From a bacterium (lineage in GTDB: Bacteria > Cyanobacteriota > Vampirovibrionia > Gastranaerophilales > Gastranaerophilaceae), in assembly GCA_017541565.1 (NCBI GenBank), contig JAFXYU010000148.1, forward strand, positions 1 through 8,002: a stretch of 8,002 nucleotides of DNA, read 5' to 3'. Of the stretch, positions 1 through 5,841 are shown piece by piece. Made by a program: the position numbers and the translations under genes. Below the pieces are notes generated by a model. The model searched no databases and was not told the DNA's origin. It was given only the letters and a program-made list of their open reading frames with translations. Numbering within the stretch: the first letter of the stretch is position 1; every line of letters begins with the position of its first letter.

Positions 1-7
1 GATTAAA

Positions 8-1030
8 CTATTTAACAATCCAACTTTCAGCACCAAGATTTGTAAAACGAAATCTTCTGAATTCACCACCGAGTTTTAATAATTCTTGAGTTACGATATA
101 TCTTGTATTATCCGGGCAATAGAACATAAAGAATCCACCACCACCGGCACCTGATATCTTACCACCAGAAGCTCCTGCCTTTATAGCTGTTTCATAAATG
201 TTATCTATAACAGGATTAGAAATTGATGAAGACATTTGTTTTTTATATTTCCATCCATCATTCAATAAGTCACCCATCTTGTACAAATTACCTGTTAGCA
301 AAGCCTCTTTCATATCGTATGAATATTGTTTAATCTTATGCATAGCTTCAATTGCTTTTTCATTTTTGTTTTTAGCATTTTCTGCTTGGCTCTTAATAAT
401 TTCGGCAGATAATCTGCTTGTTCCGGTGTAATAAAGGAGCATATTAAGTTCTAATTCATTAGTGTATTCCTTTCTTATTCTTAAAGGATTAACAAGGACT
501 TTATCCCCTTTAAATTCCATAAAGTTGAATCCGCCGAAGGCTGCTGCATATTGATCCTGTCTGCCGCCAGCCATTTTTAAATCTTCTCTTTCAATGCTCC
601 ATGCTAGATTTGCTAAATCGTAATCTCCAAGAGGCAAATTGAGCCATTCTTGGAACGCTTTAACTATTGCAACTACAAGCGTAGAACTTGAACCAAGACC
701 GCTACCGGCAGGAGCATCAACGTATGTTGTTAAAGTAAATCCAAGAGGTTTTTTGATGTAATCTTTTACAAGTCTGTTGTACACACCTTTTAGAAGGTCA
801 AACTTACCATCTATTTCAAGATATTCTTTTGAGTCAAAAACACTCCTTTCATTTCTATCCACACAACGGAACTCAATCTTACCGTCATCACGAGGTTCAA
901 TTGTTGCATAAGCGTACATTGTTATACAAGCGTTTAAAATACAACCTCCATAAATATCACAATATGGACTTACATCTGTTCCACCGCCTGCCAAACCGAT
1001 TCTTAAAGGTGCTTTTGCTCTTATTATCAT
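8..1030 (-). CDS. hddA: GHMP-family D-glycero-D-manno-heptose 7-phosphate kinase
   Basis: Predicted cytoplasmic kinase adding a phosphate to C1 of D-glycero-alpha-D-manno-heptose 7-phosphate, giving the 1,7-bisphosphate. The 340-aa protein is full length for the family and shows all three GHMP motifs: RIGLAGGGTDV (10-20) near the N terminus, the ATP-binding loop PAGSGLGSSS (107-116), and the C-terminal glycine-rich motif KISGAGGGGFF (291-301); GGRQDQYAA (155-163) also fits heptose/fucose-type kinases. The ATG lies 1 nt after the stop of the isomerase gene and has AGGGG six bases upstream, inside the end of that gene, so translation is probably coupled. It is the last gene of the heptose operon visible here; only 7 nt follow its TAG. 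By fold alone it could be another sugar GHMP kinase (fucokinase-like), but the gmhA and hddC/gmhB neighbours make the heptose assignment strong. Confidence 0.9.
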   Translation of the reverse strand: MIIRAKAPLRIGLAGGGTDVSPYCDIYGGCILNACITMYAYATIEPRDDGKIEFRCVDRNERSVFDSKEYLEIDGKFDLLKGVYNRLVKDYIKKPLGFTLTTYVDAPAGSGLGSSSTLVVAIVKAFQEWLNLPLGDYDLANLAWSIEREDLKMAGGRQDQYAAAFGGFNFMEFKGDKVLVNPLRIRKEYTNELELNMLLYYTGTSRLSAEIIKSQAENAKNKNEKAIEAMHKIKQYSYDMKEALLTGNLYKMGDLLNDGWKYKKQMSSSISNPVIDNIYETAIKAGASGGKISGAGGGGFFMFYCPDNTRYIVTQELLKLGGEFRRFRFTNLGAESWIVK

Positions 1031-1031
1031 C

Positions 1032-1613
1032 TTATACCCCTACTTTACTAAAAATTGCTTCTTCAACTAATGCACAAATGATATGACCTATCATTATGTG
1101 AGATTCTTGAATGGTTGGTGTGGAAGTTGATGGAACATGAATAATATAGTCACACCATTTATCCATTTCACATTCTTTTGCGCCAACAAAACCGACTGTT
1201 ATTACACCTTTTTTCTTTGCTTCTTCGAGTGCAAATACAATGTTTTTGGAATTGCCTGATGTTGATATTCCAATAAACACGTCACCTTCTTTTGCATTTG
1301 CCTGAATTTGTCTTGAAAAAGATTTTTCGTAACCGTAATCATTACCAATTGCTGTTAAGATTGATGTATCGGTTGCAAGAGAAAATGCAGTAAGACCGGG
1401 TCTGTCAAAGAAGAACTTCGAAACAAGTTCGCCTGCGATATGCTGTGCATCACCGGCCGAGCCGCCATTTCCTGCTGTCAGAACTTTTTTATCGAGCCTG
1501 TATGCTTCTACAATTCTGTCAGCAATCTTCTTTATTGTTTCTAATATTTTTTCATCATTTAATATTTTCGTTTTTGTATCAATAGAATCCTTGATGTATT
1601 GTTTTATATCCAT
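1032..1613 (-). CDS. gmhA: Sedoheptulose 7-phosphate isomerase, SIS domain
   Basis: Predicted phosphoheptose isomerase converting sedoheptulose 7-phosphate to D-glycero-D-manno-heptose 7-phosphate, the committed step of heptose-nucleotide synthesis. The 193-aa length is normal for GmhA. A helical N-terminal segment (1-40) precedes one SIS domain with the loop GNGGSAGDAQHIAGEL (48-63) and phosphate-binding STSGNS (117-122). The residues expected to bind zinc by comparison with E. coli GmhA are present: H58, E62, Q169 and H177, the last two separated by eight residues as in E. coli. The ATG is preceded by AAGGAG with 7-nt spacing, and the first ten bases overlap the 3' end of the upstream nucleotidyltransferase/phosphatase gene, while the kinase gene follows after 1 nt. 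DiaA-like SIS proteins are similar, but the zinc residues and neighbours favour GmhA. Confidence 0.93.
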   Translation of the reverse strand: MDIKQYIKDSIDTKTKILNDEKILETIKKIADRIVEAYRLDKKVLTAGNGGSAGDAQHIAGELVSKFFFDRPGLTAFSLATDTSILTAIGNDYGYEKSFSRQIQANAKEGDVFIGISTSGNSKNIVFALEEAKKKGVITVGFVGAKECEMDKWCDYIIHVPSTSTPTIQESHIMIGHIICALVEEAIFSKVGV

Positions 1614-2785
1614 TGATGTTCTCCTTCTTTAACTATTTTACAGTTTAAATACGGTAATTTAATATTATCTATATCCGGGTTGTCTCCAACCATAATAGAA
1701 CGACTCAGGTCTATTTTCAATTTTTCGCAAGCAGTAAGAATCATTCCGGGATTTGGCTTTCTTAAAATTGTATCATAAGCATATTCTTTTATCACGGAGT
1801 CTTTATGGTAAGGACAGTATTCTATATCGTGAAATTCCACATATTTCTTTCCATAATACTCTCTTATCCCCTCAAACCCTTCTTGCATTTCTTCTTTAGT
1901 GAATTTACCTTTACCAATTCCCGCCTGATTAGTTATCATAATTATATGATAATCTAATGCAGCGTACTGTTTTACTATATCAACAGTATTTTCTATAATT
2001 TTAAAGTCTTTGCCGTGAGGATATTCCGTATTTTCTATTAATGTACCATCTTTATCAACAAAGAGAGCCGGTTTAGACTCTTTTGAAATCCAATCAGGAA
2101 TTAAATCTTGAGCGCGATAATAATCTTCGGGAATCCCGATATCAATAAAGCAACCGCCTATAGGCAAGCCATATAATTGATTGTTATTTAATAATTTAGG
2201 AAATATCTCTGTTTCAAGAGAGATAAATTCACCATTAAATTTTTCTGCATAAGGTTTTAAAGCAGACTTGCGGACATAATAAATGCCGCCATTAATATAC
2301 CCGTCTATTCTATCTTTAGGCAGGCTACTCTTTTCTACAAAAGATGTAATTTTAAAATTATCATCTATTTCAACAAAACCGTATCTCTCAATATTGTTTG
2401 TGTACCTTAGGGCAAGTGTAATTGGTTTATTTTTCCCAAATTTCTCAAGTATGTCGTAATCAATATCAAAGAATGTATCTCCGTTGATTACAAAAAATTC
2501 GTCTTGTAACTTATCAAAGGCATTAAGAATTGCACCACCGGTACCCAGTGCTTTTTCTTCTTTGATAAATACGGCATTTTCCAATTGATTAAATTGTTTT
2601 TCTATTTGCTCGGCTTTATATCCGGTTAAGAAAACGAAATTATCAAAACTCTGTTTCTTTAGTGCCTTAACAACATACTCTAAAAAAGGTATCTCTTCTA
2701 TTGGTGCGAGGGGTTTTGGAACATCAGATACAATATGAGATAACCTTGTGCCAAATCCACCTGCTAATATAACCGCTTGTCTCAT
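1604..2785 (-). CDS. Fused heptose-1-phosphate nucleotidyltransferase / HAD heptose-bisphosphate phosphatase (HddC-GmhB type)
   Basis: Predicted bifunctional cytoplasmic enzyme of 393 aa. Residues 1 to about 230 are a sugar-phosphate nucleotidyltransferase: LAGGFGTRL (7-15), PKPL (23-26), metal-binding NGD with D103, EK (151-152), and FIDIGIPEDY (213-222). Residues about 238-393 are a HAD-IIIA phosphatase: motif I DKDGT (244-248), motif II TNQAG (285-289), motif III RKP (342-344), motif IV GD (367-368). In the known pathway GmhB removes the 7-phosphate from heptose 1,7-bisphosphate and HddC then transfers GMP from GTP to the 1-phosphate. Oddly, the GmhB zinc loop keeps only C324: Y326, T339 and L341 stand where zinc ligands are expected. 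The ATG has AGGAG six bases upstream; the gene overlaps gmhA by 10 nt. The nucleotide used cannot be read from sequence, and the first half alone could be mistaken for a mannose-1-phosphate guanylyltransferase. Confidence 0.88.
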   Translation of the reverse strand: MRQAVILAGGFGTRLSHIVSDVPKPLAPIEEIPFLEYVVKALKKQSFDNFVFLTGYKAEQIEKQFNQLENAVFIKEEKALGTGGAILNAFDKLQDEFFVINGDTFFDIDYDILEKFGKNKPITLALRYTNNIERYGFVEIDDNFKITSFVEKSSLPKDRIDGYINGGIYYVRKSALKPYAEKFNGEFISLETEIFPKLLNNNQLYGLPIGGCFIDIGIPEDYYRAQDLIPDWISKESKPALFVDKDGTLIENTEYPHGKDFKIIENTVDIVKQYAALDYHIIMITNQAGIGKGKFTKEEMQEGFEGIREYYGKKYVEFHDIEYCPYHKDSVIKEYAYDTILRKPNPGMILTACEKLKIDLSRSIMVGDNPDIDNIKLPYLNCKIVKEGEHQWI

Positions 2786-2816
2786 CCATTACTCCTGTGT
2801 TGACAATTCCAATGTT

Positions 2817-2844
2817 ATCATAAAATTAACTAAATTTTTGCAAA
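2817..2844 (-). promoter_or_regulatory. Candidate promoter of the heptose operon
   Basis: Read on the minus strand, TTTGCA (2844-2839) is followed after 16 nt by TATGAT (2822-2817). This sigma70-like pair would start transcription near 2810, about 25 nt before the first ATG and just upstream of its AGGAG ribosome site. The -10 box is good and the -35 box moderate. The region is very AT-rich, so chance matches are likely. Confidence 0.4.
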
Positions 2845-2928
2845 TTTTTTTCATACAGATATCATGTAAGAAATCGTTTTGAGAGATGAATGATTAAGTA
2901 TTCAATGTTAAAGGAATAAACAGAGATT

Positions 2929-2956
2929 TTTACATTCATATTTATCATTTTATCTT
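2929..2956 (+). promoter_or_regulatory. Weak candidate promoter of the COG3580-like gene
   Basis: TTTACA (2929-2934) and TATCTT (2951-2956) are separated by 16 nt and would give a start near 2963 and a leader of about 26 nt. Both boxes deviate from consensus and the sequence is AT-rich, so this is only a candidate. Confidence 0.25.
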
Positions 2957-2988
2957 TGTGTTATTATTTTATCGGAAAGATTTTGGCT

Positions 2989-4068
2989 ATGACGGATAAT
3001 ACATTTAGCACGGCAAAAAGAAAAATAGGAGTTCCGAGAGCTCTTTCATACTACGGTAATTATCCTTTCTATTACGGATTTTTTACCGCGCTTGGACTGG
3101 AAATTGTTTTGTCTGATAAAACAACAACAGGTATTATTAACGAAGGTGTTGAACGTGTTGTTTCTGACACCTGTCTTCCGATAAAAGTTTTTGTAGGTCA
3201 CGTTCTTAATCTTCTTGAAAAAGGGTGCGATACAATTTTTGTTCCTTCCCTGCAATCAAGTTCATATAAAATTAACAATTGCAGCAAAATAAGAGGATTG
3301 CCGGAAATTATCAGAAACGTAATTGATAAGCCGTTCAGAATGATTGAACCTACGATTGATAAGACGGAGGGAATTTCGTTTAAAGATTTTTGCAGTGAAA
3401 TTGCACACGATTTTGATATTTTTGATGAAGATTTTATAAGTTCCGCAATCAAGTCAGGATGGGAAGTTTATAATAATTTCCATACAATGACAAATGCGGG
3501 AATTTCTTACGAAGAAGCGCTGAAAAATGCCGTAGAAGGGAATGTTATTAAAAAACCGGTTTCTGTTGTAAGACCTTTATCAGTCGTTATTATGGCGCAC
3601 GGATACAATCTTTTTGACGAACGTATCTCAATGAGATTGATTAAAAAACTTGATAAAATGGGCGTGAAAGCATATACGGCTTTAAACGTTACAAAAGAAG
3701 ATGCGCTCAATTCCATAAGAGAACTCGGTGAAATCCAGTACTGGGCAAACGAACTGGATTTAACAGGAACGGCTGCGTATTATATGCTCAATAACAAAGT
3801 CGACGGAATAATTGCACTTTCGGCATTTGGATGCGGACCGGATTCTTTGATGGTGGATGAAATTCAGTACCACGCAAAAGAAAGAAAAATGCCGATGATT
3901 CACCTTACTATTGATGAACACACCGGCGAAGCCGGGTTTGTAACAAGAATAGAAGCATTTGTGGATATGCTTATTAGAAAGAAACGCAAAGCGTTGGAGA
4001 AAAACAATGTTTATACAATACCTCAACTTGCTTCTGCAAAGAAAGAAAGATTTCTTACAAAAGTTTAA
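2989..4068 (+). CDS. DUF2229 / COG3580-like protein, acyl-CoA dehydratase activase-related
   Basis: Stand-alone protein of 359 aa resembling the DUF2229/COG3580 region of large proteins annotated as activases of 2-hydroxyacyl-CoA dehydratases; its biochemical role is unknown. The N terminus carries the family-like IGVPRALSYY (13-22), then SDTCLPIKVFVGH with C62 and INNCSKIRGLP with C98. FGCGPDS has C282, and D309 starts the motif DEHTGEAGFVTRIEAF (309-324). The three cysteines are plausible Fe-S ligands by analogy with the dehydratase component family, but this is inference. I chose ATG 2989 because GGAAAG lies 9 nt upstream and conserved sequence begins just after it; an in-frame TTG at 2956 would add 11 poorly supported residues. 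There is no signal peptide or membrane segment. A separate gene at 5842 encodes a distant relative with the same C-terminal architecture. No ASKHA ATPase domain is present, unlike the large fused proteins. Confidence 0.8.
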   Translation: MTDNTFSTAKRKIGVPRALSYYGNYPFYYGFFTALGLEIVLSDKTTTGIINEGVERVVSDTCLPIKVFVGHVLNLLEKGCDTIFVPSLQSSSYKINNCSKIRGLPEIIRNVIDKPFRMIEPTIDKTEGISFKDFCSEIAHDFDIFDEDFISSAIKSGWEVYNNFHTMTNAGISYEEALKNAVEGNVIKKPVSVVRPLSVVIMAHGYNLFDERISMRLIKKLDKMGVKAYTALNVTKEDALNSIRELGEIQYWANELDLTGTAAYYMLNNKVDGIIALSAFGCGPDSLMVDEIQYHAKERKMPMIHLTIDEHTGEAGFVTRIEAFVDMLIRKKRKALEKNNVYTIPQLASAKKERFLTKV

Positions 4069-4090
4069 TTGTTATGCAGCAAATACAGAG

Positions 4091-4131
4091 AGAATGGGTG
4101 CGATGAAAATTGTCGCACCCATTCTGTTTTT
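4091..4131 (+). terminator. Strong rho-independent terminator after the COG3580-like gene
   Basis: A perfect 13-bp stem (4091-4103 pairing with 4113-4125) with a 9-nt loop is followed by G and five T residues (4127-4131). It begins 22 nt after the stop codon. The T-tract is on the plus-strand side, so it mainly ends transcription of the upstream gene; minus-strand transcripts from 4155-4646 would also read through this stem, but without a clear U-tract after it. Confidence 0.92.
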
Positions 4132-4154
4132 ATACTACAATTGGAATTTCATTC

Positions 4155-4646
4155 TTAACACCAACCATACTCAACAATCTCTTTTAATTCTTTGTTTTTT
4201 TCAAGAAAATTTTCTGTAAATATATCCTCAGCAGGATGACAATAATGTGGACTGGAAAGAACATGATAAGGAGCATCCCTTCCAGTTCTTTTACAAAGCT
4301 GCTCAATAAATCTGTCAATCATCTCACTAATGGCAGCTCTCTCTTTACATATCACCAATATTTTTTTGAGTATTTCTATTATATTTGTATCTTTCATTGC
4401 TGATAATTTATTCAATCCATCATCCGTAAAACAAATACCATGATCGTTATTACACGTAAGTGAATCGTGAGTAATGTCATACTCTAAATCTCGCATAGAA
4501 AATTTAAGTATTTCGTTAGGAGAAGATTTAGTTTTTTCTTCAAAAAGTTTCGCAACATTTTGCCATTTTGGATTTTTAGCCATACTTTTATCTAAAATTA
4601 ACTTTGCACTGAAATTAATTTGATTGTTGTCGATTGAATTGTACAT
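4155..4646 (-). CDS. Hypothetical protein of unknown function
   Basis: Predicted 163-aa soluble protein that I do not recognise; no function is proposed. It has no signal peptide or membrane helix. The N terminus contains QINFSAKLILDKS (9-21), followed by a Lys/Glu-rich region beginning with KWQNVAKLFEEKT and a predicted helical middle (IIEILKKILVICKERAAI). A Cys/His-containing tail includes SSPHYCHPAED, and the protein ends in Cys. The INFxAKL start with a Trp about 15 residues later resembles a class of short proteins I associate with Gastranaerophilales genomes, a memory-based and unverified link. ATG 4646 is preferred because AAGGAAGG lies just upstream; an in-frame ATG at 4661 adds five residues but has AAGGA directly abutting it. 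The gene is convergent with the COG3580-like gene and divergent from the PHP gene, so it breaks what might otherwise be one plus-strand cluster. Confidence 0.7.
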   Translation of the reverse strand: MYNSIDNNQINFSAKLILDKSMAKNPKWQNVAKLFEEKTKSSPNEILKFSMRDLEYDITHDSLTCNNDHGICFTDDGLNKLSAMKDTNIIEILKKILVICKERAAISEMIDRFIEQLCKRTGRDAPYHVLSSPHYCHPAEDIFTENFLEKNKELKEIVEYGWC

Positions 4647-4707
4647 ATTCCTTCCTTTCATTCCTTCTTTTTTCTTTTAGTATTTGTTATAAAATCTGTA
4701 AAAAATT

Positions 4708-4720
4708 TTTTTGCCATGTA
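4708..4720 (+). repeat. Direct repeat copy 1, TTTTTGCCATGTA
   Basis: Matches 4761-4773 at 12 of 13 positions, with 53 bp between starts, close to five helical turns. It may be an operator half-pair for the divergent genes, but low complexity makes chance possible. Confidence 0.4.
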
Positions 4721-4749
4721 TTTAAAAATTATTTATTCCAAAATATCTG

Positions 4750-4777
4750 TTGTTTACATCTTTTTACCATGTAGAAT
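4750..4777 (+). promoter_or_regulatory. Weak candidate promoter of the PHP operon, possibly leaderless
   Basis: TTGTTT (4750-4755) and TAGAAT (4772-4777) are spaced by 16 nt. The predicted start would fall on or next to the ATG at 4784, and no Shine-Dalgarno is visible upstream of that ATG, so a leaderless transcript would be consistent. The boxes are imperfect. Confidence 0.25.
4761..4773 (+). repeat. Direct repeat copy 2, TTTTTACCATGTA
   Basis: Second copy, differing from 4708-4720 at one base. It overlaps the candidate spacer and -10 region of the PHP operon, where a bound protein could block RNA polymerase. Confidence 0.4.
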
Positions 4778-4783
4778 TTACCT

Positions 4784-5839
4784 ATGGCTGAGAATTATAT
4801 TATAAAAGGCGCTATACATATACATTCTACTCTGTCTGACGGAACGGGAGATATTGATTTGATTACCCGTGCCGCAAAAAAATCAGGACTGGATTTTATC
4901 ATTGTAACCGACCACAACTACTATGACATAGATGAAGGAATAATTAACGGAGTTTATGTAATAAAAGGTGAAGAAATCTCGCCAAGTGACTGCAACCACT
5001 ATCTTGCTTTCGGAACAAAAGAAAAAATAGATTTTTGCGATAATCCCCAAACTTATATTGACGAAGTAAGAGCGCAAGGCGGATTCGGATTCGCCGCTCA
5101 TCCTGACGAAGGGATTTGTGATAACGGTGAAAAAAGAAAAAATTCTTACCACTGTATTCCGTGGACAGACAAAAGTATTAAACCCGACGGAGTCGAGATT
5201 TGGAACTGGTTTTCTTCTTGGGCGGATAGTTTAAATGACAGAAATATTTTTACTCTTGCCTATTCTTATCTTTTTAAGCACAATCTGGTCGGTAATCCTA
5301 AAAACAGGACTCTGAAATGGTGGGATGATTTGAATAATGAATCGGAAAAAATCGTTCCGGCACTTGGCGGAGTTGATGCTCACGCTTTAAAGATAAAAAA
5401 ATACATTATTCCCGTGACAATTTTTCCCTATGAAACTTGTTTTAAGACAATAACAAATATTATCCATTTGAAAGAAGAACTCTCAAAAGATTTTCAGATG
5501 GCAAAAAATCAGATTTTAAATGCAATAAAAAACGGAAATAATACAATTGTAAACAGATACATTTCAAAAGAATTGCCCCAAATATACATAAAAGATTCAC
5601 AAAATACTCGCTCATTCGGAGAAGAAACAGAGTTAAGTAAAGATTTGTGTATACATTTTGAGTCAAAAAGATTCATGGAAGTACGCTTGGTTTATAATGG
5701 AAAAGAAGTCGAAAAAATTGAGACAAATAATATAAAAATTCCTGTCACAAAAAGCGGAAAATACCGCATAGAGGTTTTATATAAAGGAAAAGGTTTTTTG
5801 TACACAAACCCGTTTTATGTTAAGGAAAAAGCCGAATAA
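4784..5839 (+). CDS. PHP-domain metallohydrolase (CehA/McbA-like) with C-terminal beta-rich region
   Basis: Predicted metal-dependent hydrolase, possibly a phosphoesterase; the substrate is unknown. The 351-aa protein has a PHP domain in residues 8 to about 255, with metal-site residues in order: HIHS (H12, H14), D19, TDHN (D43, H44), GEE (E63), H72, AHP (H106), VEIWN (E138) and GGVDAH (D198, H200). The VEIWN and GG-x-DAH motifs point to the CehA/McbA-type branch rather than to DNA polymerase or histidinol-phosphatase PHP proteins. Residues about 265-347 are beta-rich and Ig-like in character, ending with an EVLYKGKG-type strand pair, a C-terminal module also seen in some PHP hydrolases. There is no signal peptide. 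ATG 4784 is the natural start because the PHP motif begins a few residues in, although no Shine-Dalgarno is visible. It is the first gene of a tight operon; the COG3581-like gene follows after 2 nt. Confidence 0.85.
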   Translation: MAENYIIKGAIHIHSTLSDGTGDIDLITRAAKKSGLDFIIVTDHNYYDIDEGIINGVYVIKGEEISPSDCNHYLAFGTKEKIDFCDNPQTYIDEVRAQGGFGFAAHPDEGICDNGEKRKNSYHCIPWTDKSIKPDGVEIWNWFSSWADSLNDRNIFTLAYSYLFKHNLVGNPKNRTLKWWDDLNNESEKIVPALGGVDAHALKIKKYIIPVTIFPYETCFKTITNIIHLKEELSKDFQMAKNQILNAIKNGNNTIVNRYISKELPQIYIKDSQNTRSFGEETELSKDLCIHFESKRFMEVRLVYNGKEVEKIETNNIKIPVTKSGKYRIEVLYKGKGFLYTNPFYVKEKAE

Positions 5840-5841
5840 CA

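Larger units (their letters stand above)
2786..2988. other. Divergent intergenic region between heptose operon and COG3580-like gene
   Basis: These 203 bp hold the 5' regions of two divergent transcription units. They are AT-rich with homopolymeric A/T runs, and I see no convincing small ORF, tRNA, riboswitch or repeat. Candidate promoters are given separately for each direction. Confidence 0.7.
4647..4783. other. Divergent AT-rich intergenic region with a direct repeat
   Basis: This 137-bp stretch must hold the promoters of the unknown minus-strand gene and the PHP operon. It contains an A6T7-like run (4700-4712), likely to be bent or easily melted, and two copies of TTTTTnCCATGTA. I see no ORF or RNA gene. 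Confidence 0.6.

Noticed and set aside
8..1030. Galactokinase, mevalonate kinase or fucokinase
   Set aside because: The GHMP fold is shared, but the operon with gmhA and a transferase/phosphatase fusion fits the heptose kinase much better.
2800..2826. Plus-strand TTGACA (2800-2805) with TAAAAT (2821-2826)
   Set aside because: The -35 box is perfect, but the 15-nt spacer is short and it would give a leader of about 155 nt; it also overlaps the better-placed minus-strand promoter.
2845..2880. Possible operator palindrome around GATATC (TACA and TGTA arms)
   Set aside because: Only four bases match on each side around a 7-nt centre in AT-rich DNA; this is expected by chance.
2956..2988. In-frame TTG start at 2956 for the COG3580-like gene
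   Set aside because: ATG 2989 has GGAAAG 9 nt upstream, and the conserved family sequence begins after it; the 11 extra residues lie over a candidate promoter.
4647..4661. ATG at 4661 as start of the unknown minus-strand gene
   Set aside because: Its purine-rich sequence abuts the ATG without spacing, while ATG 4646 has AAGGAAGG at usable distance.
4883..5152. Long reading frames opposite the PHP gene and other plus-strand genes
   Set aside because: They lack ribosome sites and recognisable protein features and lie antisense to genes with complete catalytic motifs.
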